Source: Luidia sarsii | Taxonomy: Eukaryota > Echinodermata > Asteroidea > Paxillosida > Luidiidae | DNA length: 64,000 nucleotides | Direction: 5' to 3' | Assembly: GCA_949987565.1 (NCBI GenBank) | Contig: OX465102.1 | Coordinates: forward strand, 15,500,925 to 15,564,924 | Part shown: in pieces, positions 1-12,154 of the stretch | Layout of the letters: every line of letters starts with the position of its first letter | Position numbering within the stretch: position 1 is the first letter of the stretch | Position numbers and translations under genes: made by a program | Notes under the pieces: model-generated | What the model saw: only the letters and a program-made list of their open reading frames with translations | What the model was told of the DNA's origin: nothing | The model's database searches: none

Positions 1-1589
1 GAAACAATTTTATTGAAAGTAAACACCTTTTGGAGACCCCCTGTTTTACAAGCAAGAAGCTTTTTAGTTCACCAGTGAAAAGAATCCTTCTCACAAGTCA
101 GAACTCTTTGGAATGGAGAACGCTTTGTGTAAAATGAATCCCTTTTTTAAAAAAAAGAAGAAGAATGTTTTGAAGACACCCCCCCCCCTCCTTTCAGGGG
201 AGAGAGCGAGATAATCATTTTTTTCCCCTGATACTGACTTTGCCCTTGCATTTGGTATTCTGATGGCCACATGCAGCCAATCGGTTTAAAACTAGCGGCG
301 GGTTCCCGCAAAAGGGTGAGCATTTATACGTCCTCCATGTCTCTGTATCTATAGCGATTAACCTCTGAACCCCAGCTGCTAACAATGTCATGCCTTATAA
401 AAAAAAAAAAAAATGGACCCCAAAAAACCACCAACAACGAAAAGAAAGAAAAACAGTCCACCTTTAACTGTCAGTTTCGTTGGTTATCTCTCTGTTCCTG
501 CGTCCCAACTGTTCCAGTGTTTTTAGTTTTTTTTCTCCTCTGAAAATGGTCTCTTTCGTTTTCTGACACTGAAACAAAAACCTTGCCTCACTTTAAAAAA
601 AAAAAAAAAATTGCAACAAAGCCCAAAACAAAAACGTGATGAGTATGTTTCAGCTTGATTTGGTGTGTCTTGAACTGAGGCTCTTCATACCGTGATCTCT
701 TCTGGTCAGACTTGTTCCTGTTCCTCTGCCTACATTGTCTTGCATTGCCCGGAACACTCTTGGCCAGTGTCCAGTCTTTTCCTGCATGAGTGGAAGATGT
801 GTTGGATGGACGATCTTTTTGTTTTGTTTTGATAACTTTTCTTTTCAATAGTCCCACAATATGCAGGAGCATAAAACTGTACAGGACGTACACCTTTTTT
901 CGGCCCTTTAAACAGTCACGTTTAGAGCAGTTTCTCCCTGAACTGTTCTTGAATTTTGGTAATTTTGTCAACATTCAAATACAAAATGGACCTCATCTGG
1001 ATATATACAGTATATCTATAATATTTTTCAATTGCACTTTTGTTTCTTTCCGACTCATGTTGGCCATAGCTGACGACTTTCAAGAAAGAAAACAGCAGTG
1101 CAGCCATTCTCGCATGAAATTTGATTTTCAAAAAAGATTTTTTTTTTTTTGGCCAATGACTTTATGCATTAGGCTGTGCCCACCTCAGCATTTTTTTTTA
1201 TGACAAAAAGGCTCATTATGTTGGCATCCACTTCGACGGCAGACAAATCCTTTCTCAAAGGCTGATAGAAAAAAAAGAGAGGAGGTTTTGAAAAGCATGT
1301 TTTGGAGCGCATGGTGCAAGGGGAAAGGTCACATTATTGGACCCTTATTGCTTTGTGCATCTTTCTGATGCATCGTCCTCTTGTCTCCATTATTGAAAAT
1401 GATTGGAAACTCACATTCATGCCCTTCCCCCCTTTATTTGAAAGTTTTGTCCTGTCCCCCATACCTTGATGTGGTGCATGACCACGGATGGATTCCCAGA
1501 GCACAAACTGTTTAGCCTTCGCACAGTCTTTAAGATCATTCAGTGTTCCTTGCGCAAACTTGAACCTTAGAGTCAGGGCTGAACTCTGA

Positions 1590-1775
1590 CCCCAACGCTA
1601 ACCTTGCCTTTACCCTAACCCCTCACCGTAACCCTAATGCTACCTCTATGCCTAGCCCTAAGCCTACATGTATTTCTAACCCTATCCTACCCCTATCCCC
1701 CCCCCTCCGGTACCTCTACAGCTCACCCCTAACCCCAATTCTGAGCCTAAGCCTAACCCCAACCCTAACCCAAAA
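1590..1775. repeat. Degenerate telomere-like CCCTAA tract
   Basis: Repeated variants of CCCTAA, CCCTAAC and CCTAAGC run for about 180 bases, broken by other sequence and a C-run. It is too imperfect to be a chromosome end and reads as an old interstitial telomere-like array. Confidence 0.6.
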
Positions 1776-4639
1776 AACCTGAAGTTTGAAGTAGGTGCAA
1801 AGTAGGACCTTGCACCAACCTTTCAGATTGCGCAAGGCCTAACAGTTTGTGCCCCCAGAGATACATCAGAAAGATGCATCAGAAAGAGATACATGTACAG
1901 TGTACATCAGAAAGATGCATTTTCTTTTTGTTTTATTCTTTTGGAGAAATGGAGGAACTGGTTTTTTTTTGTTTTTTTTTTTGGGGGGGGGGTTGGAGTG
2001 CGCTTTGAATGCGCTGCATGAAGTAAGCCCACCATGGTATGCCGCTAGTTTGCTCATGTCTTCTCATTTATTTTTTGTTTGTTTTTGCATCTTGCATTTG
2101 ATTCGTTCAGTTGCAGGGGAAGTATTCTGCAGTGACGAAGGTACATGTGCGTTGCACGATCATTGATTGGAGTTATGCTTATCATTTGAAATTAATTTTA
2201 CTCCTATCTCTGTTGGCGTTTTGCTTGATTGATTCGTCTCTGCTAAGGCGGGGGGGATGTTCTGGTCGCAGGTTGAGCTAACGTTTGGGTCTGTTGTCAA
2301 GTTGCCGGGGCAACAGACCTCGGGTGGCACTAACGTAGTATCCCTAACAAGGCTCCGCCTCAAACTGCCATCTTCTCAACCTCTTCTTGTTGTCCCAATA
2401 AACATTCGTTGTTATTCCTCTTCTTTTTTTTTCCTGTTTTTTTTTTTTAAAGTAGTGGCGCTTTTGAGTTCTCCCAATCATTGCTGGATCAAATTTTCTG
2501 TTTTGATTAAATTGTTGTTGATAATGACCTTTTTGGGGGGGGGTTAAAATTTTTTTATTTTTGTTTTGCTTTGACATCGTCAGGCTTTTTTTCCAGGCTT
2601 GTCCAATTTTTGTTACTTTCTATGCACTGTAATGGAACTGCTTCATTTGTGCTCAATGGAAAGACACGTGCCTTTAGGAATGGAACAAGTAAAGCTTGGT
2701 GATATTCTACATGTACACATAGGTGCGCGGGTGTAGGGAGGGTTGGTTTGTGTCAGACTTTCACTGCGAGTGGGACGATGATCCTAGGCTCGTATCATGC
2801 GAGCAATCAAATTTTGTGGTCTCTCCATTCAAGCAGTGTAATCATGGCTCCGTCTGGATTTTGATCGGGCTGTGGCTGCAAATTATACGCGCGTCGATGG
2901 AGGGCCGACACATGTTCGTAGCTGGTGGCTGTAGCCCAATCTCACTCCAACCTGTAGCTGGTGAATGCGGACTTTACAGTCTGTTCGCTCCAAGCTTGAC
3001 ATCAGCCTCATTGTCATACTATAGCATGACCCCCTTCTCCAGTCCACCCACAGCTGGGCTATCAGGAGTCGTTATTGGCAGTCAGTCAAGAGCGGCACCC
3101 AATTCCACGTGGCTACTAGAGGACAACAGCCCATGGTGCACACAGTCCAGACTGGTCTCGTGAACATGCTCGAGCTCTTGTGAGCGGGCTGTAAGCCAAA
3201 GCCATGCCATTTGTCCATTCTCAATTGCAGGCTTCCTCAAGTGCCACGTGTGTCTATGGAAGCTGCTAGCCATAGTGGCTGCGGGGATTTCCCATAGCAT
3301 TGTGCGCTCCTTCCAAGCCGTAGCCAGTTGCTTTGGACCCGGCCTGTGCAAGCCAGTCTGGAGAGGGTGGATTCTAGTCAGGTTCCGTTTCCGTGGGAAT
3401 TGATGCTAATTCCTTGGGGCATGAACGTTGGAGTCTTTCTCAAAGCCGGGTGTCAACCGTGTCATCTTTCAAAATTGCTGCCAACACCCTGTCATTTTCA
3501 TTCCTTATACAGTTTGAAATGTATGAAAGAGGTGGATACCAAAGCCGTAGCCTTAAGCCAAAGCTGGTCTGAGTCTCAGAGGCTCTGCTAGACTTACCCA
3601 GTGGTCTAAACCATTGGAAGAATTGTTTTTCTTGGCTTTGTTATTTTTTAGGGAAGGGATGGGGGGGGGGGTAAAGTCTATTAAGTACAGCAGCATTCAT
3701 GAATGAAAAAATAGGATTCTTGAGAGCTCTCTCAGGAAGGCTTGCCTAACTATGTCTCCTGGCGTGGTTCAGCGAGCACATGGCTTGGCCAAGCTACAAC
3801 GTGCTTCCAGTACTTGCGTAGCTCAGCAAGGTTCTGCATGTCCTAGCTTCATTGTCTATCCACAGAGCAGATATAAGGCACCATTGTCTGTTGGAATCCA
3901 GCATTCTTCCGGGGCCCAATTTCATGGCTCTGCTTCACCGTAAGGCTAAGTGTAGAAACTACGTAAACGTAAGCACATTTCTTGTTTCCGTAAGCAAAAC
4001 AAAATTGGTTCACTTCAAGCATGCATGAATTGCTTCCCTGCCTGGAATGCAAAAGAAATCTTTGCATTGTCCTCTGCTAATTGCCGTGGTTTTAGAATTA
4101 ATTGCAGCAATGGAGGTAAAGCAACACTGTTAGCGGTTGAAAACTATACCTTGACGGAACCTACATCGGTGAAAATATTTCTAGGGGTTTTCTCTGAATT
4201 CACAGTCGTCGTTGAAATTCAACAACCGACTGCCGTTTTCACAAAATCCTCTTTCAGCGCAGAAATTTTGAGCTAGCTCTTTATAAGCACTGAATCCATG
4301 CTTAGCGTACACGATCCATGAAATGATTTCTGCGCCCACATTGTTCCGGAAACTGGATAATTCAACGTCGATCTGCTGCCTTCAATGTCAAGCAACTCAC
4401 TCTCCTCCGAGCCGTACGGTAGTACTTACCGTGTGCTTTCTCTTCTGAGGAGTTGGCAAGAGAGCACGACCTGTCTATCGTGACAGTGGGAAGCAAATTG
4501 AATTTAAGGCTTTGTGTTGCAGATATCAAGGATTGCGTCTGTTCCCTGGCCCCCAAACCCATCCTACAATGTACCCTTCCCTATCCTTAATGCGCTTGTG
4601 CTGGGGTTTCGGGTGAGGCCGGCTTGGATGTGATACTGC

Positions 4640-5175
4640 CCATGCTTTATGTAGCTACATGTACATGTACATGTACTGTGCAGTGTATGCAACTGCTGAG
4701 TTACCACTCAATTTGTAGTACCGGTACCTACCGTAGTGCATCTACTACATGTACATGTACCTGGTGTCCTGTTCCCAGTACTGTTGGAACACTCTACAGT
4801 ACATGTATGTGCATTGGATTAGCTTCCCTTGATAGACTCAGCTGGGGACAGGTTTATTCCTAGTAGGGCTTTTACACTACAGTGGACTCACTCAAGTAAT
4901 TAAACTACCTTTGTCTAGGCAGAAACTACATTTGTACCTGTATCTACAGTGTACCCTGTATGTCTACCAGTATGTAGAAACTACTGTACCTATAGATGTC
5001 TAGGCGGAAACTACATTTGTACACGTGTGCATGTAGGGATACATGTACCACTACCTACAGTGTCTAGGCAGAAACCACAGGTCTATGTCTAGGTCTACGT
5101 GTAGGTGGAAACTACATTTGTACCTACATGTATGTCTAGGTGGAAACTACATTTGTACCTACATGTACAGTATCG
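4640..5175. repeat. TACATGTA-rich minisatellite region
   Basis: The palindromic hexamer ACATGT recurs many times. From about 4915 a roughly 30 bp unit built on GGAAACTACATTTGTAC repeats imperfectly at least four times. Similar TACATGTA clusters occur at 6240-6310, 14615-14765, 27460-27480 and 28280, so this is a dispersed simple-repeat type in this genome. Confidence 0.6.
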
Positions 5176-7522
5176 TGGGAACCCCCGTTTTCGACGCTAC
5201 ACGTTTTCGACGCTTAGCCTTCTAACTCACATCGCACTAAGAAAACAACTCCGTATAACGATCTCAGACTTCGTATCTCACAGTTGGTTTCCTGCTCTTG
5301 TCCGTCACCGAAAATGTGGAAAGTTAAGGCTTTTCCAGTAGGCCAAACTCGTGTTATTCAAAAAGTTGCTCTTTTGGGGTCTATTTTCCTAGGTACAAAA
5401 TTGGCAGTTGCTTCGAAGCTCAAGTTTTCTTTATTGTTGGTCCTAAAAAAAATCTGAGTGTACCATAACAAACCCCAACATCCGTAGAAACAAAATATAT
5501 CACGCAACTTGAGGCAGTCCGTTCTGGGTAAAAACTATGGAGGCTCCTATAGAGCGTCTCGCTTATATAATTTTTTAAATATTTTTTTAATTATTATTTA
5601 AAGACAAAAAGTAACATGGCCCAATAGGCTTTTAAAAAAATGAAAAAAATAAAAGGGCAGCTAGAGAAAGAACCAAGAAGGAGGAAATGTGTCTCTGGAG
5701 TGACATTGGGAAAGGTCATAACTGAGGAAGCAGTGAGAAAGAGGATTGTGGAGTTTTTTTTAAACGTCACAAAAGAAGACATTAACAAGACCAATACGTT
5801 TTAAGCATAAATTATGAATGATTTGAGGAAAGTGTTAGAAGCAGTGTGGAAAAACAAAAACAAAGATGAATACAAAAAAATAATACAGGAAAGAATTTTA
5901 CAGTGCCACACAGCATGTTGAGTTATTTTAAGAATTTATTTTGCGTTTGGCTGACTGGGACACCTTACTAAACACCACTGACGAAAATAGGTGACGATGC
6001 TTACTGCGCGGTGCGCCGCGGACGTCAACAAAACCGGGTAATCTTACGGAAGTGACAGGCTTGATCAACCTTCTCTATGATTATTCTAATAGTCTGTGGT
6101 GTGGAGAAAGTGACTGGGACCTCTTTTAGTGTGATACTTTCGTCCACATTGTTCAGTTTGAAGAAAAGTCCTTATATCGTCGAAAACCGGTTATTGGAGG
6201 ATACATCTATGTTCAGGTGAAAACTACCTACATATACTTGTACAGTATATCTAGGGGTTAAATACATGTACAGTACCACATGTACATTGTACATGTACCG
6301 TACATGTATGTAGACTCAATGAAGCTACAATGTACAGTGTAATTGGATGTACCCAATAGTATCATACTTTCAGCTGCAGTAAATGCATTGCTTGCTTGCA
6401 TTGATCTCTGTCAATCAAATGCTGGCACTGCAAGTACACACAGCAATTCGTATGAGATTTGGTAACTCGGTAACTCAACGTGTCAGACAGTGTGTGCTCT
6501 GCCCGTCACCAGGAGACTCCCCCCACGATATACATACATGTACATGTAGGTACCGGTAGTCTGCTGACATTGGGAAGAGCGCACACACCGGCCGGTAACG
6601 TGGAGCTCTTCGCACAGCCACACTCCTGCTGAAGAGAGGATCGGGCAATGTGGTGTCACCGCAAATATATCCCACGTGGGAGTTGTATCCCCCATGGACT
6701 GGTCATAGGCTTCCTCCAGTGGAAATGCAAACACAATGAGGGGAGGCGGGGTCCACGGGAGTGAAATACTAGATAAACAAACCCCCCCAAAAAAGACGAA
6801 GAAGGGAGAAGGAGCGCGAGAGAAGTTTACTGCGGACAGAATGAGGAAGAGATGGAACTGTAAGGGTGCCCCACTGTCCGCCTCTGACTTCATCCCGCAT
6901 GCTGATGCATGAGATGCACCACTGCACTCCCTATCACACCAGATGTTCTTTTTTTCCCCCTCCCGATCTTCATTCTTCCTTTTCCGTCTGTGACAAGAAT
7001 GAGATAAACCAAAACCAAATCCATCCAATTTTCATCCAAATTGAGTGGGATCATTAAAAAAAAAAAAAAAAAAAAAAAAAAAGCCCCTATCTCATGAAAT
7101 GATTTCTGTTTTTAGGACCCAAGACCCCCCCACAATTGCCTCCATTTTTGGTTTTTCTGTAATTTTTTTTTCTTTTTCCTCTTCCAAACTTGTGCATCCG
7201 TTTGATGTGCGGTCGGCCAAGCAGTGTTAGCAGCTGCTGTGGCAACGGGTTCAATTAATTGCACACTGCACGTCACCGTTCTCGGGCACCGGCCTTGTTG
7301 TTGGCTTTATCACTGCGCACACACTCACTGTCTCTACGCTTTATATTCACCCGCTTTCCGAAGCCACACTTGTATCGACTGAAACCTAACCCAGTTTTTT
7401 TCTGTTTCAATTGTTACTTTTTTTTTCCTTCTTCCTATTACGAATAACACCCGTCATGTTTCTGAAGTTTTGTTCAGTTCCTCTCAGGTCTTATCATTTT
7501 TTTTCTTCTCCCTTTGAATTGT

Positions 7523-7554
7523 TTGTCTGTTTGTTTGTTTGTTTGTTTGTTTGG
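7523..7554 (+). repeat. (TTTG)n microsatellite before splice acceptor
   Basis: About seven GTTT/TTTG units immediately precede the TTAG acceptor of the exon at 7562 and take the place of its polypyrimidine tract. Length changes here could affect acceptor strength; that is inference. Confidence 0.7.
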
Positions 7555-7561
7555 TCGTTAG

Positions 7562-7669
7562 AACATTGTTGAGAATCTGGCTGGACCCATGTCGCCCATC
7601 AAGGACCTTGGCAGACTCTTGCAAGACATGGACGTGCATCGCCTCCGGGCTGTGGTCTACAGGGACGTG
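7562..7669 (+). CDS. NBEA: Neurobeachin/LRBA orthologue, internal exon a
   Basis: This 108-base exon is phase 0 at both ends (36 codons). It reads from NIVENLAGP through [18 protein letters not shown], closely matching the neurobeachin/LRBA motif around DMDINRLRAVVFRDI. The acceptor is TTAG and the donor GTGAGT. Neurobeachin family proteins are large peripheral membrane scaffolds that act in vesicle traffic and protein sorting and bind protein kinase A; this segment lies well before the DUF1088, PH-BEACH, BEACH and WD40 modules. The frame runs directly into the next exon. Invertebrates usually carry one gene equivalent to both vertebrate NBEA and LRBA, so the symbol marks the family and not a one-to-one paralogue. 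Confidence 0.9.
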
Positions 7670-7719
7670 GTGAGTTGACCCCTCCCCTCGCTGACATTCT
7701 GACTCCAGGCTGAAAGAAG

Positions 7720-8262
7720 GGCGTATTCAAAGTAGCCATAGCCACAGCCATAGCCACGGTCATAGCCATGGCACACAGCCACATCTATAGGCACAGCCAT
7801 GCCCATAGCCTTGGCCATGGTCACAGTCATACCCGCAGTGATAGCTACGACACACAGCTACATCCCTAGGCACTGCCATGCACATAGCCTTGGCCATAGT
7901 CATACCCACATCAGCAGCCATAGCCACATCCATAGCCACATCCGTAGGCATGGCCATAGCTACCACCTTAGCCACAGTCTTACCCTCATCCGCAGCCATA
8001 GCCACATCCATTGCCACATCCATAGGCATGGCCATAGCCATCACCTTAGCCATAGTCTTACCCACATCCACAGCCATAGCCACAGCTACAACCATAGTCA
8101 CAGCCATAGCCACAGCTACAACCATAGTCACAGCCATAGCCACAGCCACAACCATTGCCACATCCACAACCATTGCCACAGCCACAACCATTGCCACAGC
8201 CACAGCCACAACCATTGCCACAGCCACAACCATTGCCACAGCCACAACCACAACCACTAGTT
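7720..8262. repeat. Hexamer-derived repeat in intron
   Basis: A degenerate hexamer array of AGCCAC/CATAGC type fills most of the intron between 7669 and 8367. It is most regular at its 3' end (about 8080-8262), where CACAACCATTGC recurs. It keeps reading frames open on both strands; the His/Ser-rich and Ala/Thr-rich translations are periodicity artefacts. Confidence 0.85.
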
Positions 8263-8366
8263 TGTACACATACCGGTACATGTAATACTTAATTTAGGAC
8301 ACTTGATTTTACCATGCTGCCTTTCTTCCTTCTTCCTCTTCCTCCCCCTCCCTCCTCCTGTTCTAG

Positions 8367-8745
8367 GAGGAGAGCAAGCAGGCTCAGTTCCTGGCCCTGG
8401 CCATTGTCTACTTCATCTCGGTCCTGATGGTGGCCCGCTACCGTGACATCCTGGACAACGAGGTGGGCACCTCCACCCCGTCCTCGGCCCGCTCCCGCCA
8501 GAACTCGCTGCGGCCGGCCGGCCAGCAGGGGGCCAGCAGCCAGTCCCTGGCCTCGGACGCGCCCTCGGAGAACCGCGGCACCCAGACCGTCCTGACCAGG
8601 CTGGGCAAGAAGCCCGCCGCAGCGGCGCCGGCAGCGACCGCTACGGCGGCCAAGGTCGGGGCGGGGTCAGAGGTTGCCGTCGGGTCAACACAGGCCAGCC
8701 AGGAGGTCAAGCCACCGACGACTGAAGAGAAGAAGGAGGAGAATG
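8367..8745 (+). CDS. NBEA: Neurobeachin/LRBA orthologue, internal exon b
   Basis: The exon enters in phase 0 after CTAG and ends with one spare base before GTGGGT (379 bases). It begins [19 protein letters not shown] and continues [10 protein letters not shown], one of the most conserved stretches of neurobeachin and LRBA. The hydrophobic run is part of a helical repeat and not a proven membrane span. After RYRDIL the sequence becomes Ser/Ala/Pro-rich and then Lys/Glu-rich, with no recognisable domain; vertebrate homologues also diverge here. The third position is strongly GC-rich compared with the flanking introns, as in the other exons of this gene. Confidence 0.93.
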
Positions 8746-9350
8746 GTGGGTGCAGAAAACATTTCTGTACATTTTGTATTGCAGAGCAGAATTTTAAAAA
8801 AAATGGTCGGGGTAATGGTGGCAATGTAACAGTAGGCAAGACAAATGGCAGGAGACCGGTGTTTTGAGAACCATACAAATGATCAAAGGGTAGGAAACCA
8901 GTGAACATGATGACAATCCGCAATACAAAGGTTTGGGAACCAGTTAGCAGCCTGAATGTAACATAATACAAGAGGTGGGGAATCGGTGAGAATAGGGAAG
9001 CTCTAGTCTCCTCGTATATTGGGAGGACCACTTGGAAGCTGGACTCAGTTCCTTCAAAAAGATGATTATCAACATTCCTGTTCCATACTTAACCTTGGTT
9101 TTTATGGGAAAAGTACAGGGGATGATGAGCGATGGGTGGAGAAAGATGACTCGGATGTTAAGCTTGGAAGACTGGTAGCTAGAATGGGGAGTATAACATC
9201 AGTAGGTGGAGCTGCTCGTAAGAGCAGGACACGGAAAATTCAGGCATGCCACGATCGTCAGTGTCTAGTAATATGTGGCACCAAGTGAATTTAAGCGGGT
9301 GGCTTTAACAGGATGGGCTTTTGTTATCCTCCTCCTCCTCCTCCAAGCAG
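8746..9350 (+). other. Intron b-c
   Basis: About 600 bases between a GTGGGT donor and a CTCCTCCTCC-rich polypyrimidine tract. A loose repeat of the type 'GGAAACCAGT' is visible from about 8850 to 9200. No gene or mobile element was recognised. Confidence 0.7.
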
Positions 9351-10151
9351 CAGATGTCAGTGAGAAGATCCAGACCCCGCCCACTGACACCAAGCCTCCC
9401 CCTGTCATCAAGCCGAGCACGCCCCCACAGCGCGACAGCGACCCTGCCCAGGAGAAACCCGACAAGGCCGAGTCCAAGCCGGGAGAGAAGGAGGCAGAGG
9501 CAGAGAAGAAAGAGGAGGAGGCAGAGAAGGAGGAGGAGGAAGAGGAGAAAGGGAAGGAGGAGACCCCGTCCGACCTGGACAACAGAGCCCTGGAAGGCAA
9601 GGAAGAAGGCAAGACGGAAGACGCCGGCCTGACCAAGGAGAAGCGTCTGATCGAGGCGGAGGTTGGCCCGGGAACGGAGAAGGAGGATAGCCGGGAGGCC
9701 CCGGAGGCGGAGAAGGAGACAGGCACCGCCGAGAAGGAGGACGGCGGAGACACCAAGGAAAAGACAGACGGAGAAGCAGCAGAGGAAGAGGAGGTTCCAT
9801 CAAAGGAGGTGGACACGGACGAGGAGACGAACGCCGCAGTCGCCGACAGACCGGAGGCGGAGGGGAAAGGTCCGGCGGAGGGAGAGGCCCAAGCCCCGGC
9901 CTCGGACCCAGCCACAGCCTCAGACCCAGCCACAACCCCAGCCACAGTCACGGCCCCAGCCCCAGGCCCAGCCCCAGCCCCAGCCCCAGCCCAGGCCCAG
10001 GCCCAGGCCAACGGGAAGGCCGTGGCTAACGGCAGTGGCCCTAGCGGCTCGGCCCAGTCCAGCCCAGACGATGCCGGCAAAGCAGCTGGCGGGGACGGGC
10101 CTCACAACACGGCCTCCATCTCCTCCATTATCACAGCGTCGGAGAAAGTCG
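9351..10151 (+). CDS. NBEA: Neurobeachin orthologue, low-complexity linker exon c
   Basis: This 801-base exon continues in phase (two bases complete the codon split by the previous donor) and ends in phase 1 before GTAAGA. The first third is Pro-rich, followed by a long Glu/Lys-rich acidic stretch and then an Ala/Pro-rich part in which APAPAP is followed by AQAQAQ; it ends SISSIITASEKV. No domain is recognised. It occupies the variable linker between the RYRDIL segment and the DUF1088 region of neurobeachin proteins. The acceptor is ambiguous: AAGCAGCAG at 9345-9353 offers three in-frame AG choices (exon starts 9348, 9351 or 9354). The long open frame, matching phases at both ends and GC-rich composition support it as coding. 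Confidence 0.8.
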
Positions 10152-10918
10152 GTAAGAAGAATTAATTTTTTTTTTTTTTTAAACCCATACAAATCTAGAA
10201 AGCCTTGGATCGAAAGGTCAAGTCCACTAGATATTTGAGAAATGTTGGCCAGTAAGCAGTTTGAAACCTTTTTTATACATTATTCTAAACATGCAGTTGA
10301 AATATTTCTGTGGTTTGATGCAACACTGCACAATAACAGTTCTGGGTTCTGGTCAACTACACGTAGATGGGTTCTACTGGCAATAGATTGGGGTGGTCTT
10401 CTTTGAGTTTGACTCATCGTGAATGCATGATATGGAAGTGTTATCTTCCCCCCAATAAACCCACCTTTGTAACAACGAGTATAAACCCACACGTGCACAT
10501 CCTTGCTCACTCTGGACCAAGACGTCGATGCTTTCCAGCATCCCCTACTGTCCAGACAACTCCTTACCATGACACAGAGCAGGACCTGAATTGGTAGTGT
10601 TTGCTCCTATACAGGGACTGTCTCCGTGGAAGGACAAACTGTTGTGAGTAGTAATGCCCCTTAACTAAAATGGTTAGCCGAATCAAAAAAATTAGGGGAA
10701 TAAAAAAAAAAAAAAAAAAAAAAAACCTAACTCCATGTACAATAAGCACCACACTTACTGCGCTGCCCGATTGCCCGCTGCAGGAAAGTCTGCTGAGGCG
10801 TTCTGGGCCGGGATTCAAGTCCGCAACTCCCGCAGCTGTCCAGTGCAAGACGTCTCAATATACCGTGTCTCTCTGGTAATGCTCTTCTTCTTCTTCTTCT
10901 CCCCCCCCCCCCCCACAG
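10152..10918 (+). other. Intron c-d
   Basis: About 770 bases from a GTAAGA donor to a pyrimidine tract with (TTC)n and a 14-base C run before ACAG. Two A/T homopolymer runs are present (10167-10180 and about 10705-10725). No gene or recognisable mobile element was seen. Confidence 0.75.
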
Positions 10919-11335
10919 AGAAGCGACCGCTCCAGACCTGGCCGTGGACAGCCACCAGCACCAAGGAGACAGAGGAGGCCGAGGCAGCCAATGGAGCGCC
11001 CTCTAGTGGCGGCGATGAGGAGCCGGGCCAGGGCTACGCGGACGCGCCCTTCCCCATGGATCCGGCGGCGGCCGGCGCGGCCGGCAGCGACGGAGCGGCG
11101 GCCGTGGTGGCCGCCGCCGCCGGCGGCCGGCCCACGAACCTGGACCTGGAGAGCGTGGCCGGGCAGAGCGTGAACTCCTTCAACGACTGCTACCTAGGCG
11201 AGGGCACCGTGGAGGAGCGTCTGACCAAGGCGCTGGAGACGGCCGCCCCGCTCCTGCGGGAGATCTTCATCGACTTTGCCCCCTTCCTGTCCAAGACGCT
11301 CCTGGGCAGCCACGGTCAGGAGCTGCTGATCGAAG
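10919..11335 (+). CDS. NBEA: Neurobeachin/LRBA orthologue, internal exon d
   Basis: The exon is 417 bases, entered and left in phase 1. It starts [10 protein letters not shown] and passes through a Gly/Ala-rich stretch. It then reads [20 protein letters not shown] and continues with [42 protein letters not shown]. The last 70 residues match the conserved neurobeachin/LRBA block just before DUF1088, where helices containing [22 protein letters not shown] are typical. The Gly/Ala-rich insertion is high in GC and not conserved. The donor reads G|GTACTG, weaker than the other donors of this gene. Confidence 0.92.
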
Positions 11336-11918
11336 GTACTGAGCCCGTGCGGAACTGGCAGTGTGCACGCGCGATAGGCCAACGGTGTGGTGTAGACGGG
11401 TGTGCACATTTCGTTGCTTCGCGCCGTCATGTTTCGCGGCATTTCCGACCAGTCGTGTATTTTGCGCTTTTTTCCTGGCTATTTCCGACAGTCAGGTGGG
11501 CACTACCTGTATATGTAGTTTGTCAAAGTTTGGAGGAGACCTTTGCCTCATGATCAGTTGACTTGTGAAAACGGTGGTCGGAATTTAGACATGTCTTTGC
11601 CAGTGATGAAATCACTAATGCATTATGAGTCTGTTAACTCCGAGTTCCGTTAGACCTCATCCTCATTGGTTACAGTCTTGTTTCAGGGCTTGTCTCTCTC
11701 TCTCCCATCTCCTGAGAGCCCAAACTATTTCAGCTCAGTAGATGCATTCACGTACATGTAGTCTTGGCTCTGTTCCTGTTTTCCTTTCACTCTTTACAAC
11801 TTGCTCTTTGACATTCGTCTTCAATGCTGTACACCTGGGGCCCAGAAACAGACATGGTTGTAGTCTTGCCCTCAAGGCTGTTTCTCTCTTTCTCTCTCTC
11901 ATCACTCGCACTCAACAG
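11336..11918 (+). other. Intron d-e
   Basis: About 580 bases with a CT-rich stretch before the CAACAG acceptor. No gene, repeat array or mobile element was recognised. Confidence 0.75.
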
Positions 11919-12154
11919 GACTGGTCAGCATGAAGTCGTCCAACTCGGTCATCGAGCTGGTCATGATGCTCTGCTCCCAGGAGTGGCAGAACTCCATCCA
12001 GAAGCACGCTGGGCTGGCCTTCATCGAGCTGGTCAATGAGGGCCGGATCTACTCCCACGCCACCCGCGACCATCTGCTGAGGGTGGCCAACGAGGCCGAG
12101 TTCATTCTCAGCCGGCACCGGGCTGAGGATGTCCAGAAGCACGCCGAGTTTGAG
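11919..12154 (+). CDS. NBEA: Neurobeachin/LRBA orthologue, exon e (DUF1088)
   Basis: The exon is 236 bases, entering in phase 1 and leaving in phase 0. It encodes [20 protein letters not shown], then [28 protein letters not shown] and further residues to [12 protein letters not shown]. This is the start of the DUF1088 region shared by neurobeachin and LRBA, and the near-identity across phyla makes it the safest identification in the window. The acceptor CAACAG and donor GTGAGG are strong. The next exon continues with SLCAQ, exactly as in vertebrate homologues. Confidence 0.97.

Larger units (their letters stand above)
1..7561 (+). other. Intron upstream of first visible neurobeachin exon
   Basis: No exon of the host gene or other convincing coding segment was found here. 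The tract is AT-rich with homopolymer runs. It holds a degenerate telomere-like tract (1590-1775), TACATGTA-rich stretches (4650-5170 and 6240-6310), a fragment of the GGGGCCCAATTTCAT repeat (about 3910-3950), a 26 bp A run near 7057-7082 and a (TTTG) repeat that ends just before the splice acceptor at 7560-7561. Apart from these, 1-1590, 1780-3900 and 5200-7500 show nothing I can name. That it is intron is inferred from the acceptor and phase of the next exon; the preceding exon is outside the window. Confidence 0.6.
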
